From a virus, in the IMG/VR virus record IMGVR_UViG_3300033148_002827, positions 1 through 29,510 of that record: 29,510 nt of DNA; one strand, 5' to 3'. Under the pieces are notes generated by a model. That model ran no database searches. It had not been told where the DNA came from and saw only the letters and a program-made list of their open reading frames with translations. The position numbers and the translations under genes are program-made. Shown here piece after piece: positions 7,682 through 15,093 of this stretch. Each line of letters opens with the position of its first letter. The stretch's first letter is position 1.

Positions 7682-10155
7682 TTTAAATATTTTATAATCT
7701 CTTTAACTCTCTCTTGGTATGTGTGATACTTTAATGTTCTTTTCTGCCCGGCCCGGGCAATTTTCTCTCTCTCCTTATCGTGTTCTAAATAATAATCTAT
7801 TTTTTCAATCATTTCTCTCATCGTTGAATAAACTATTATTTCCTTGTCGGCCTCAAACAACTCGTCTAAATAAGGAACTTTCTGTGTTATCAATAATGCA
7901 CCACAAGCTGTCGCCTCAAACATTCTCATATTTATATCATTGCCTGCCGATTGGTTTGCCACTATTTTACATTTGTTATAGAACTCTGCCATTTGCTCAA
8001 AAAATATTCCTTCTTGTTTTGAAAATCTATCACCGTATTTATCTTTCAAGTATTTAACAAACTTTACTCGTGATGTGTATGCTTCCTTTCCAACAAATCC
8101 TATATCTATTTCTCTCTTTAATTTCATATCATTAAAGATTTCCTTATCTATCCCGGAAGGCAAATAAGATGATTTATCTGGATCAAAGTATTCTTCGCAA
8201 CTCTTTTGGCTATAAAATATATGATCTGCGCCACTTTCTATTGCCCTCCTGAATGTTGATCGGTTCTCTATAATTATTAAACTCCCATCTATTGGATCTA
8301 TTGTTCCTAAATCGTTCGCATAACAAATTCTCTTTCCGCCATATCCTATTTTAAATCCTTTTCTGATCAACTGCTTTTCTAATTGCTTTGCTATCCCATA
8401 TTCTGTTTTTGAACTGCCTACAAATAAAACTCTATCGTCCCGGTTTGTGTTTGCTAGGTCAAAATACTTATCTACTTGTTTTTTAATGTTAAAATGTTCT
8501 AATGCGTATTGTCTATTAAACTCTCCCATTGACTTATCATATTTTTTAAATTCCTCAACAATATCATCAATGCTCAAATCTAAATTATATCTCCGGCCTG
8601 AAAAATTGTTTTTTAATATCTCATTGATATTGCCCTCTGTTACTATTCCGTCACCCTTGCTCTCTTTCATATAATGCCGTTTATCAAATACTATAACTGC
8701 CCGGCCACAGGCCATTGCCTCATATGCTCCTCTGCCTAAACTAACAACTAAATCAACCTCATTCATTCTTTTTTCTAAATCCCAAACATCTCTGGCCTTC
8801 TTAAATTCTATTCCTAATTTATCACAAGCTATTTCTATTCTCTCGTTAGCGTCGTTAAAATCTTTGTCTAAATCTTTACATATTGAAAGAACGCTTTTTA
8901 GTTTCTTATGTATTGGTTTTGTTGGTTTAAATCTGTCACAATCAATTCCATTATGAATTATCTTTGCGTCAAATCCTTTGCTTAATAAATAATCCTTAAC
9001 TTCTTTTGATATTCCTACATAAAAATCTGCTCCCTCTTTTGGTTGTTCTAACTTTGGATATATCCCGTGTGAAGTAAAAACTTTTACCCCGTTTGTGTCT
9101 TTTAAATAATCCAAACAGGTATTGTGATTTATAAAAATATAATCGTATTCTTTGCGCAACTTGTTTTCGCTTTTTGGTGTTATTGTAAAAAATGGTTCTG
9201 ATAACCGGCCGGGTTCAAATGTAAAAATATCTACCTTATATCCTCTGCACTCTAATTCTTTTCCAAATGTATAAGTAAATGTTTCTGTTCCACTAAGGTT
9301 TTCAAGAAACTGGTTTGCCAAAAGAACTCTCTTTATTGGCTTGTCAAATCCTAATGCCTTTTTTAATCTTTTATCTGGCCATAACTTTTGAAAGTAATCT
9401 TTATTTTCTAATACTTTACTAAACCTGCCTTCTGATTGTGAATGGTAATGAACTATTGGTTCTCCTTTAATATAATCCATAGTCATTCCCATTTCTCTTG
9501 CTCTTAATCCTAAATCTAAATCCTCTGCGCCGTTCTCAAATGTTTCGTCAAATCCGCCTAACTTCTCCCAGGCCTTCTTTTTTGCTCTAAATAAAAATCC
9601 CGAGGGTATTTGAACATCTCTTTGATTTTCCATTAAGTTTGACAATAAATTTCTACTCCAACCAATACCCTTTACAATTCTTTTTCCTTCATTTGATAAT
9701 ACTTCTGAGAAGCCAACCAAATCTGCTTTATTCTCGCAGGCCTCAATAATCTGGCCTATATCCGGCTCTATGTCATCGTTCATAAAAATCAAATTATCTG
9801 TCTTTGCTAACTTTGCGCCCAGATTACAATTCCGAGCAAAACTGCCACCGGCTATAACAAAAACATTAAATATATCTAATGGTATTGCCTCTAATGTATT
9901 TTTTAAAAGATCGTGCCTATTGTGGTGTGGTATTATAATATCTGCTAATTTACCTTTAATCTCTGGCTTTATATATATTTTCTTTGTATTTTTTATTTGT
10001 GATTTTCTTTGTTTAGATTTTATATTAACTGACATTATTATCTCTGATCCAATTTCTTTTAATCCATCTATTTTTGTTTCACTGATGATAATCTCTCCGG
10101 GATTATAAGTTCTGCCATTAATATCTATTCTCTTTATTGCGTGGTATCTATACAT
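7678..10155 (-). CDS. Three-domain glycosyltransferase (GT2 + GT4-like + CgeB-like)
   Basis: This 825-residue protein joins three glycosyltransferase units. Residues 1-45 form a small beta module (INGRTYNPGEII). About 65-270 is a GT2 domain with ADIIIPHHNRHDLLKNTLEA, the DxD-like FMNDDIEPD and LGGFDETFENGAEDLDLGLR. About 275-590 is GT-B type (LSGTETFTYTFGKELECRGY, HNGIDCDRFKP, GRGAYEAMACGRAVIVFD). About 595-825 is a second GT-B unit of the CgeB/GT1_2 kind (VLFVGSSKTEYGIAKQLE, LPSGIDKEIF, MRMFEATACGALLIT). Such a chain could build a short oligosaccharide on one acceptor. The gene lies between TerL and portal, inside the virion cluster, and is coupled to a fourth transferase. Glycosylation of capsid or tail protein is a reasonable inference; host surface modification is the main alternative. 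Confidence 0.85.
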   Translation of the reverse strand: MYRYHAIKRIDINGRTYNPGEIIISETKIDGLKEIGSEIIMSVNIKSKQRKSQIKNTKKIYIKPEIKGKLADIIIPHHNRHDLLKNTLEAIPLDIFNVFVIAGGSFARNCNLGAKLAKTDNLIFMNDDIEPDIGQIIEACENKADLVGFSEVLSNEGKRIVKGIGWSRNLLSNLMENQRDVQIPSGFLFRAKKKAWEKLGGFDETFENGAEDLDLGLRAREMGMTMDYIKGEPIVHYHSQSEGRFSKVLENKDYFQKLWPDKRLKKALGFDKPIKRVLLANQFLENLSGTETFTYTFGKELECRGYKVDIFTFEPGRLSEPFFTITPKSENKLRKEYDYIFINHNTCLDYLKDTNGVKVFTSHGIYPKLEQPKEGADFYVGISKEVKDYLLSKGFDAKIIHNGIDCDRFKPTKPIHKKLKSVLSICKDLDKDFNDANERIEIACDKLGIEFKKARDVWDLEKRMNEVDLVVSLGRGAYEAMACGRAVIVFDKRHYMKESKGDGIVTEGNINEILKNNFSGRRYNLDLSIDDIVEEFKKYDKSMGEFNRQYALEHFNIKKQVDKYFDLANTNRDDRVLFVGSSKTEYGIAKQLEKQLIRKGFKIGYGGKRICYANDLGTIDPIDGSLIIIENRSTFRRAIESGADHIFYSQKSCEEYFDPDKSSYLPSGIDKEIFNDMKLKREIDIGFVGKEAYTSRVKFVKYLKDKYGDRFSKQEGIFFEQMAEFYNKCKIVANQSAGNDINMRMFEATACGALLITQKVPYLDELFEADKEIIVYSTMREMIEKIDYYLEHDKEREKIARAGQKRTLKYHTYQERVKEIIKYLK

Positions 10156-10294
10156 TTATTTTTCTTAATCTTTTTTTATCTTTTTTTTTAATTGAATTAT
10201 ACACATCTATCACTTTATCTTTAACTTTTCTTACTTTCCTGTGTTGTCTGTGCTGATAACCTGCTTTTGGTTTGAGTGATTTAACTCTTGTCAT
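10148..10294 (-). CDS. Small basic protein, 48 aa
   Basis: A 48-residue frame runs from ATG 10294 to TAG 10148-10150 and overlaps the glycosyltransferase start by 8 bases. The product is strongly basic (QHRQHRKVRKVKDKV, then IKKKDKKRLRKINV) with no hydrophobic segment. Its place between TerL and the glycosyltransferase and its tight spacing to both support a real gene. I do not recognise the family. A nucleic-acid-binding or assembly accessory role would fit the charge but is speculation. Confidence 0.6.
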   Translation of the reverse strand: MTRVKSLKPKAGYQHRQHRKVRKVKDKVIDVYNSIKKKDKKRLRKINV

Positions 10295-10305
10295 ATTTTA
10301 TATTT

Positions 10306-11844
10306 TTAAAGTTGTATAATACCGCCCTCACTATCGTCATCATCGTCGTCGCCAAATAGCCAAGTAATGTCTGGCTCTCCTACTTGTTGAATGCCTGCTA
10401 TTCCTATACAAAGCGCATCTGCCATATCGTCATACTTTCCTCTTGGTAATGATAATAATTCATTTATAAAGTCCTGTCTGTTCTCTATTCCATTTTTAAT
10501 AAAGACCTTTCTATTGGCAAACAAAGGTGGCAACATCTCATTAAACTTCTCAATTTTATTCTTTGTTGTTTGAACTCCCTTGATCGGCAAGCCGGTATTT
10601 GTTATTAATGTTTTAACACTATCATATTGAAATGCGTTTTGTTCTATTCCTATTCTTAATGCGTCCGGGTATAATTTGCTACCTGCTATAATCTCTTTTA
10701 ATCTGTCATCAAACTTAATACGCTTTCTAACTATTTTATCTATAAAGATATCTCCCTTGCGACTTCTATAAAAATGTATTCCACCAGTATAATCTCCTTT
10801 GTCAGGATCTTTGCCTACTGATAAATCCCAACCCCAATAATTTGGTATTATAATTTTCTTTGTCTTGTCCTCTTGTAATGACCAGCAATCATTTGGCAAT
10901 TCATCGTATCCCTGAATATCCTCTGTTTTAACTATCTCCCCACTTATATTTACAGGCATACAGCGGTATTCTTTATTAAACCATTTGTCACTTCCTGTTA
11001 AAATAATACTCTCTTGCTTTTTGGCCATTAACTTATTCCACGGCCATTTTTCAGGGTAAAGTGAAATCTGTTTTGCTTCATCTACAACTGCATCATATCT
11101 CTTATGAATCCAGTGCCTCTCTCCTGCCATTTCAATACTATTCCAATCTACACTATATAAATCTCCATCTCTTTGCAGTGTTCCCACAATAACTATTTTT
11201 GTGTCTGGTTCAGCCATAGGTATAATTTCGGTTGACATCCTTTCAAGTGTTTTTCTATTATAATCCTCACTATAAATAACCTGACTGTCAATAACATCAT
11301 CTAATATAATCTTTTTGGGATGACCACCCCTAACCTTACTGCCAAATCCTGCAACTTCTATTGTTGATCCATTGCTAAATCTAACCTCCCTCCTACTATC
11401 AATATCTGCACCCCTTAATAAATGTCTATATCTTGGTACTTTTGCCCACTTTTTAATAAAATCTAATCTTTTGATTGCTAATCCATCACTTGCGCTTAAA
11501 ATAATAATACTCATATCAGGATCACTCCTACAATCCTCTAATGGAGAACATTCACTAAAAAAGAAACTTTTTAAATGATCCCTTGGCGCTTCTATAACTA
11601 AATTACAATCTGTTCGCAAAAGCGCATTCCATTCCCTATGTAAATCCCCAAGTTCCCAGTTATTCTTTATTGCTAATCTGTTATGTGCATAAATTTCTTG
11701 ATCTATTAAATAACATAAATCTCTTTCATAAATAAATTCTTTACTATCCTGATTGTTTATCTCCTTGTTCTTTATTTGCTCTGTTATCTGGGAGAATTGT
11801 TTTAAGTAGTTCGGCAAATTGTTGCTTGGTTTTTTCGTCTGCAT
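10306..11844 (-). CDS. terL: Terminase large subunit
   Basis: The 512-residue protein is the DNA-packaging motor. The ATPase half has a degenerate Walker A (EAPRDHLKSF, residues 85-94), an SIIILSAS strand, Walker B with catalytic acid (KKIILDDVID, about 177-186) and a coupling motif strand (TKIVIVGTLQ). The C-terminal RNase H-like nuclease has its three acidic sites in YWGWDLSVGKDPDKGD, LRIGIEQNAFQ and GKYDDMADALCIG. A very acidic tail (GDDDDDDSEGG) ends the protein. The Walker A lacks the usual GKS/T and instead reads R-D-H-L-K-S, a variant seen in related phage terminases. The start at 11844 lies 101 bases inside the TerS gene, an unusually long overlap, so a later non-ATG start remains possible. 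Confidence 0.93.
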   Translation of the reverse strand: MQTKKPSNNLPNYLKQFSQITEQIKNKEINNQDSKEFIYERDLCYLIDQEIYAHNRLAIKNNWELGDLHREWNALLRTDCNLVIEAPRDHLKSFFFSECSPLEDCRSDPDMSIIILSASDGLAIKRLDFIKKWAKVPRYRHLLRGADIDSRREVRFSNGSTIEVAGFGSKVRGGHPKKIILDDVIDSQVIYSEDYNRKTLERMSTEIIPMAEPDTKIVIVGTLQRDGDLYSVDWNSIEMAGERHWIHKRYDAVVDEAKQISLYPEKWPWNKLMAKKQESIILTGSDKWFNKEYRCMPVNISGEIVKTEDIQGYDELPNDCWSLQEDKTKKIIIPNYWGWDLSVGKDPDKGDYTGGIHFYRSRKGDIFIDKIVRKRIKFDDRLKEIIAGSKLYPDALRIGIEQNAFQYDSVKTLITNTGLPIKGVQTTKNKIEKFNEMLPPLFANRKVFIKNGIENRQDFINELLSLPRGKYDDMADALCIGIAGIQQVGEPDITWLFGDDDDDDSEGGIIQL

Positions 11845-12286
11845 TTTCTAATAACTTATTTAATTTATTATCTCTCTCTAATGAAGGTTGCTCTAATATC
11901 ATTCCCTCTTTCCAGCGCTTAATATATTGAAGCCATAACTTTACTTCTGCCGCTTTTCCGTCTGTGAGTATTGTCCTGTATAGCGCGGCGATAACGTCCG
12001 GCGTCTTATCTGCTCCCCACTTTGCTAATTGAATATCTACATCTTTTTCAAACTCCTTTCTCTTTTTCCAATCTACTAATGTGTCTGGTGATAATTCAAA
12101 TTCTTTGGCAAAATCTTTTTCTGTCCTAAATCCATATTCCTCTTGCCTAAATACAGAAGGCATAGTATAAAACTTAACAAATGCTTTGTAATCTGCTTTC
12201 CTATATGGTTTTTCTGGCGGTTTTTTTATAGGTGTTTTATTGGACTTTACAGGACTTTCAGGTTTAATTGTTTTTGGTTCTGTCAT
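11744..12286 (-). CDS. terS: Terminase small subunit, HTH type
   Basis: The 180-residue protein has a disordered, Pro/Lys-rich N-terminus (residues 1-28), then YRKADYKAFVKFYTMPS and a helix-turn-helix (TEKDFAKEFELSPDTLVDWKKR, about 57-78) that would bind the packaging site. A helical oligomerisation region follows (VIAALYRTILTDGKAAEVKLWLQYIKRW), and the C-terminus is charged. The fold plan and its place directly before TerL match the phBC6A51-type small terminases. The gene overlaps the upstream NUMOD3-HNH gene by 23 bases and TerL by 101 bases. Terminase genes are frequent targets of homing endonucleases, and the HNH gene next door fits that. Confidence 0.8.
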   Translation of the reverse strand: MTEPKTIKPESPVKSNKTPIKKPPEKPYRKADYKAFVKFYTMPSVFRQEEYGFRTEKDFAKEFELSPDTLVDWKKRKEFEKDVDIQLAKWGADKTPDVIAALYRTILTDGKAAEVKLWLQYIKRWKEGMILEQPSLERDNKLNKLLENADEKTKQQFAELLKTILPDNRANKEQGDKQSG

Positions 12287-12857
12287 AATTATATTTTATT
12301 ATCTTAGTATATTTTTTAGAATTACAACTTTTACATAATGGCTGTATATTCTCTATATTGTCTGAACCACCTTTGCTTAATGGGATTATATGGTCTTCAG
12401 TAAGTTTAATCTTTGGTTCTGATTTTTTACAACAAGGACAAGTCCAATTATATTGTGCTTTTAGATTTTCCCATTCTCCTAAAGTATGTGATCCATCGGC
12501 ATTTTTCTTTAATGCCCTTCTTCTTTTAACAAGAAATCTAATTCTCTCACAATTTTCTTCTCTCCATTTATTACCTCTCCCTCTAAATGCATTTTTATTT
12601 CCCTTTAATGCTTTACTAACTTTCTTATTTCTTTCGGTAAAATCTTTTTCTTGCCATTCTTTTAACTTTCGTTTTCTTAAAATCTTTCTAACATCTAATC
12701 TTTTACAAGGATTTTTATCTCCCTTTTTCTGTTCACTTAATTTTTTTCTGACTTCTGGTCTTTTAGCTGGATTATTCTTTCCTTTCATTCTTTCACTCAT
12801 TTTTTCTTTTGTTTTATCTGAAAGTTTTCTGCCTAACATATGTTTGCCAGTCATCAT
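12264..12857 (-). CDS. HNH homing endonuclease with NUMOD3 repeats
   Basis: The 197-residue protein has two kinds of region. Residues 8-95 are basic and contain NUMOD3-type DNA-recognition repeats (GRKLSDKTKEKMSERMKGKNNP, then KKLSEQKKGDKNP and a weaker KALKGNKNAFRG). Residues 127-182 form an HNH nuclease with CPCC (140-143), the catalytic DH pair (155-156, in TEDHIIPLSKGG), an Asn in DNIENIQPLC and a second CKSC pair (175-178) that binds the structural zinc. It would nick or cut a specific site to promote its own spread. It sits immediately before TerS with a 23-base overlap and appears free-standing. I see no clear intron ends, though a short reading frame at about 12882-12850 upstream deserves a look as a displaced 5' exon. 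Confidence 0.88.
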   Translation of the reverse strand: MMTGKHMLGRKLSDKTKEKMSERMKGKNNPAKRPEVRKKLSEQKKGDKNPCKRLDVRKILRKRKLKEWQEKDFTERNKKVSKALKGNKNAFRGRGNKWREENCERIRFLVKRRRALKKNADGSHTLGEWENLKAQYNWTCPCCKKSEPKIKLTEDHIIPLSKGGSDNIENIQPLCKSCNSKKYTKIIKYNYDRTKNN

Positions 12858-12890
12858 TTTCTTTGTTCTTTAACTCCTGAAGACATAAAA

Positions 12891-13337
12891 TTATTTCTTA
12901 TTTGATTTATCAGCAGTTTGTCTATTAGTCACATTTAAAGCATCTCTAAACTCAAGATATCTCTCTGGGTTTGTAAATGCTTTCTTTCCTATCTTGCCAA
13001 ATAAATCAAATACAAAATTAAAATCTGCGTCCTCAAACTCTAACTCAACAACTTTTCCTTCATTTGCAAAATCTAATTTAGCAAACCTTGTATTATTTTC
13101 AATTTCTATTTTCTGAACTTCCATTGCGTTTAGTCCTTCTCTACTAACTCTCTTTTGTAATTCTAAACTCTCGGCCCATAACTTAACATATTCAGGCAAT
13201 AAGGCCTCAAAAACCGGTTTGATCTTGTCCCGGTATTGAACTAACTCATCGTCATTTTGAAATTGATCTGTTTTTAATTGTCTTATAAAGCCAAAAAATA
13301 TGGCCAATAAAACTTTTTTACTTTTTAATATTTTCAT
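12891..13337 (-). CDS. Unknown protein, 148 aa
   Basis: I do not recognise this protein. It begins with a basic, hydrophobic stretch (KSKKVLLAIFFGFIRQL), has a helical middle (KIKPVFEALLPEYVKLWAESLELQKRV) and an acidic segment near residue 100 (VVELEFEDADFNFVFDLFGKIG). It overlaps the upstream coiled-coil gene by 20 bases and lies just before the homing endonuclease and TerS. No catalytic motif or cysteine pair is visible. Its place at the head of the packaging block suggests an assembly or late regulatory job, but this is weak. Confidence 0.65.
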   Translation of the reverse strand: MKILKSKKVLLAIFFGFIRQLKTDQFQNDDELVQYRDKIKPVFEALLPEYVKLWAESLELQKRVSREGLNAMEVQKIEIENNTRFAKLDFANEGKVVELEFEDADFNFVFDLFGKIGKKAFTNPERYLEFRDALNVTNRQTADKSNKK

Positions 13338-13632
13338 TTTTTACCTCATTTTTAATTATTACTCCTAATGATTTTTCTAATTCTTGTTTAACTTTTTCTC
13401 TTTCGACTTTAAATCTCTCAATATCTTTTTCTAAGCTTACTATTTCCTCTTTCCCTTTAATAATTGCATTTTGCATCATATCAATCGCTTGATCCAATGA
13501 AGCCAGATTAACTTCGCGCGTCTTTGTTTCTGTTTCTATGATATTAACAATAACTTCCATTGCCTTACTTGGCTCTTTTTTTAATACATCTCCTTTTGGT
13601 TTGATTACTTTGTAGCTTGTTTTTTCAATCAT
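13318..13632 (-). CDS. Coiled-coil protein, 104 aa
   Basis: The second half of the protein (about residues 42-90) is a long heptad-like coiled coil (ASLDQAIDMMQNAIIKGKEE followed by Lys/Glu-rich repeats). The first part is a short beta-type region (SYKVIKPKGDVL, AMEVIVNIIETET). It is likely a small oligomer. The start overlaps the stop of the zinc-protein gene upstream by 4 bases and its own end overlaps the next gene, so all three are translationally linked. The function is unknown. Confidence 0.65.
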   Translation of the reverse strand: MIEKTSYKVIKPKGDVLKKEPSKAMEVIVNIIETETKTREVNLASLDQAIDMMQNAIIKGKEEIVSLEKDIERFKVEREKVKQELEKSLGVIIKNEVKNENIKK

Positions 13633-13943
13633 TTTTTTATTTTTAATTTATTAGGTTTACATTTTAAACAATAATATGGTGTATAAATAAACTTGTGTCC
13701 AAAAATACTTCCTCTCATTTCTTCTTCACCTTTAATAGCGTCTTCTTTTAAAAGTAAACATTTGCACTTATCGCACTTTATTACTATACCTTCTCCAATT
13801 CCACCTCTTATTTCAAGTTTTAAGGCCTCTGATTTTTTTACATAAAATTCAAGAACTTTACTAATTAAACCTTCTCCTCTTAAAAGGTTAAATGTTTTAT
13901 AGTTTTGGCCAAATAACCTTTTTCTTAATTTTTTGTCTTTCAT
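13629..13943 (-). CDS. Cys4 zinc protein, 104 aa
   Basis: The protein has two Cys pairs, CDKC (about residues 57-60, extended as CDKCKC) and YCLKC near the C-terminus, separated by about 30 residues. This is the spacing of a zinc ribbon. The N-terminal half is basic (DKKLRKRLFGQNYK) and includes GGIGEGIVIKC just before the first knuckle. It could bind nucleic acid or a host protein. It belongs to a run of small genes, several with Cys4 motifs, that look like early host-takeover proteins. I recognise no specific family. Confidence 0.65.
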   Translation of the reverse strand: MKDKKLRKRLFGQNYKTFNLLRGEGLISKVLEFYVKKSEALKLEIRGGIGEGIVIKCDKCKCLLLKEDAIKGEEEMRGSIFGHKFIYTPYYCLKCKPNKLKIKK

Positions 13944-13953
13944 TTTTTTAATA

Positions 13954-14103
13954 TTAATTGATTAACTTTTTTAATTTTTCTATCTCCCTTTTATAATTAA
14001 TAATTTTTTCTGTATCACTTTTAATTCTTGCTCTGTTTAAATTAATTAATTTTACTCTTCTGCTTATATCTTTTTTAATTTTGTCTATTTGTTCTTGTGT
14101 CAT
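13954..14103 (-). CDS. Small helical protein, 49 aa
   Basis: A 49-residue frame runs from ATG 14103 to TAA 13954-13956. The product is almost entirely predicted helix and rich in Lys and Ile (MTQEQIDKIKKDISRRV, then INYKREIEKLKKLIN), like a short coiled coil. It fills the gap between the zinc-protein gene and the structured intergenic region. Its leader is AT-rich without a Shine-Dalgarno sequence, like its neighbours. The function is unknown. Confidence 0.5.
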   Translation of the reverse strand: MTQEQIDKIKKDISRRVKLINLNRARIKSDTEKIINYKREIEKLKKLIN

Positions 14104-14137
14104 AAATTTTATATTAAATACTAATTAGTTAAAGGGT

Positions 14138-14205
14138 GGGGTGACAATTTGCTATATTTTATAGCAGTGGTCTACTTTGTGAGAACCCTTTTTATCTGCC
14201 ACCCC
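14138..14205 (-). ncRNA. Possible three-way-junction RNA element
   Basis: On the minus strand a closing stem of nine pairs (GGGGTGGCA at 14205-14197 with TGTCACCCC at 14146-14138, one G-U) encloses two hairpins. One is GGTtCT/AGACC (about 14187-14169); the other is a perfect seven-pair TGCTATA/TATAGCA stem with a three-base loop (14166-14150). The layout is a three-way junction of about 68 bases in an intergenic stretch that ends 35 bases before the start of the 49-aa gene. There is no T run after it, so it is not a terminator. I cannot match it to a known riboswitch. A cis-regulatory leader or phage sRNA are options. Confidence 0.45.
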
Positions 14206-14302
14206 TCTTTTCTTTTAAGAAATCTTTTAAGAAATCTTTTAAGACTTTTCTATACCAATCTTGTGATTTCTTAATAATAACTCTATTTTTAAAAATTCTC
14301 AA
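14192..14302 (-). CDS. Possible 36-aa protein with TTG start
   Basis: A short frame is open from a TTG at 14302 to TAA 14192-14194. The product is basic and amphipathic (RIFKNRVIIKKSQDWYRKV, then the repeated LKDFLKDFLKEK). The repeated part is encoded by three tandem 12-bp units. The frame overlaps the end of the Cys4 gene by 14 bases. No ATG is available and there is only a weak GGA upstream, so the gene is doubtful, but the sequence reads like protein. Confidence 0.3.
   Translation of the reverse strand: MRIFKNRVIIKKSQDWYRKVLKDFLKDFLKEKRGGR
14211..14246. repeat. 12-bp tandem repeat, three copies
   Basis: The unit tcttttaagaaa is repeated at 14211-14222 and 14223-14234, with a third copy at 14235-14246 that ends in ct in place of aa. 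The period is a multiple of three and, on the minus strand, encodes LKDF-type repeats in the possible 36-aa frame. It is too short and too close-packed to be CRISPR. Confidence 0.8.
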
Positions 14303-14447
14303 AGGTTTTCCAACAACGAGGACAATAAATCTTTTTGTTTATAATATCAAACACACACTCATCTTCTGTTGTGTGTCCATCACAAAAATCACAAGGGATT
14401 TTTTTAATCTCTTTGATTTTCCTTTGTAGTAAAATTTCTTTTTTCAT
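14289..14447 (-). CDS. Cys4 zinc-finger protein, 52 aa
   Basis: The frame runs from ATG 14447 to TAA 14289-14291. The product has a basic helix (MKKEILLQRKIKEIKKI) followed by CDFC and CPRC pairs (residues 19-22 and 42-45) separated by an acidic loop (DGHTTEDEC). This is a compact treble-clef or zinc-ribbon layout, common in phage early proteins that bind nucleic acid or host enzymes. It lies 5 bases downstream of the next gene's stop, with an A/T-rich leader. The specific function is unknown. Confidence 0.65.
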   Translation of the reverse strand: MKKEILLQRKIKEIKKIPCDFCDGHTTEDECVFDIINKKIYCPRCWKTFENF

Positions 14448-14452
14448 ATAAC

Positions 14453-14761
14453 TTATTTATTTAGTTTTTGGTTAAGTAAATTCTTAATATAATTGATACA
14501 GACATTCCACCCCCCTGCTTGTATGGTAGCTATTTTAACACTTACTGACGGCCTTGCTTTGCTTAAATCTGTCCTTAGTTGCCACTTTAAATAATCCATT
14601 TTTGGCAATTCTTTTAATATATCCATCACTGTTTCTTCTTTTTGTTTATCTAAAAGGTTCTGGATAAAATTTTTTAACCTGTTGTAGTCTTTTATATTTA
14701 CAATTTCACATAACTTAAAACTTCCATACTTTTTATCAAATTCTTTTTTCCAATTTTTCAT
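14453..14761 (-). CDS. Unknown protein, 102 aa
   Basis: I do not recognise this protein. It starts with a charged helix (MKNWKKEFDKKYGSFKL), has helical YNRLKNFIQNLLDKQKEETV, then a hydrophilic KARPSVSVKIATIQAGGWNV segment and a final helix (YIKNLLNQKLNK). No Cys pairs or membrane segment are visible. It is part of the tightly packed run of small early genes, with starts preceded by AT-rich leaders. It is probably expressed early with its neighbours (inference). Confidence 0.6.
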   Translation of the reverse strand: MKNWKKEFDKKYGSFKLCEIVNIKDYNRLKNFIQNLLDKQKEETVMDILKELPKMDYLKWQLRTDLSKARPSVSVKIATIQAGGWNVCINYIKNLLNQKLNK

Positions 14762-14772
14762 AATTTATTTGT

Positions 14773-14890
14773 TTAGTTTATTAACTTATTCTCAATTAAA
14801 TAGATTAACATTTTAGCACGAGCATCTGCTTCTGTTTTAGTTTCAATTATTTTATGATCGAAATGAACATACTTGTTTTTCTTTTTTCAT
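14773..14890 (-). pseudogene. Small gene broken by a +1 shift in an A run
   Basis: The upstream gene ends in an ATGA overlap at 14890-14887, the coupling used elsewhere here, so a gene should start at ATG 14890. In that frame it stops after 12 codons. Dropping one base from the run of six A after the ATG gives a 38-residue protein ending at TAA 14773-14775. Its sequence looks real (KYVHFDHKIIETKTEADARA, then KMLIYLIENKLIN). It may be a sequencing error, a recent frameshift mutation, or programmed frameshifting. Confidence 0.5.
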
Positions 14891-15087
14891 AAATTTTTAA
14901 AACATTTTTCTTGTGGCTCATTATAAATAATATACCAATCTTTTCCGCCCAATTTATTTAAAAGACAATGGGCGCATAAATATCCCTGATTTTTATTAAA
15001 CTTTTTTGAACCAATTGCCCTTTTCCAATACTTATCATTGATATAAAAACAATAGTTCATTATTCTGCCACAAATATCACATTTCAT
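14887..15087 (-). CDS. Cys4 zinc protein, 66 aa
   Basis: The protein starts MKCDICGRIMNYCFYINDKYW and has a second pair in YLCAHCLLNKLGG, giving CxxC-(32)-CxxC. This is a small zinc-binding fold. The C-terminal half is mixed (DWYIIYNEPQEKCF). Its stop overlaps the start of the broken small gene by an ATGA, which points to shared translation. It is one of at least five small Cys4 proteins encoded in this region; the roles of such phage proteins are mostly unknown. Confidence 0.65.
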   Translation of the reverse strand: MKCDICGRIMNYCFYINDKYWKRAIGSKKFNKNQGYLCAHCLLNKLGGKDWYIIYNEPQEKCFKNL

Positions 15088-15093
15088 AATAAC

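Noticed and set aside
11684-11692. TTATGCACA, a weaker DnaA box, inside the TerL gene
   Set aside because: It lacks the flanking bases shared by the three extended boxes, has no promoter-like sequence at the usual distance, and lies in a conserved coding region.
14138-14205. The G/C-rich intergenic structure as a tRNA
   Set aside because: The acceptor-like stem is present, but there is no T-loop (TTCRA) or anticodon arm of the right form.
14211-14246. Tandem 12-bp repeats as a CRISPR array
   Set aside because: There are no spacers between the units, which are directly adjacent and in coding phase.
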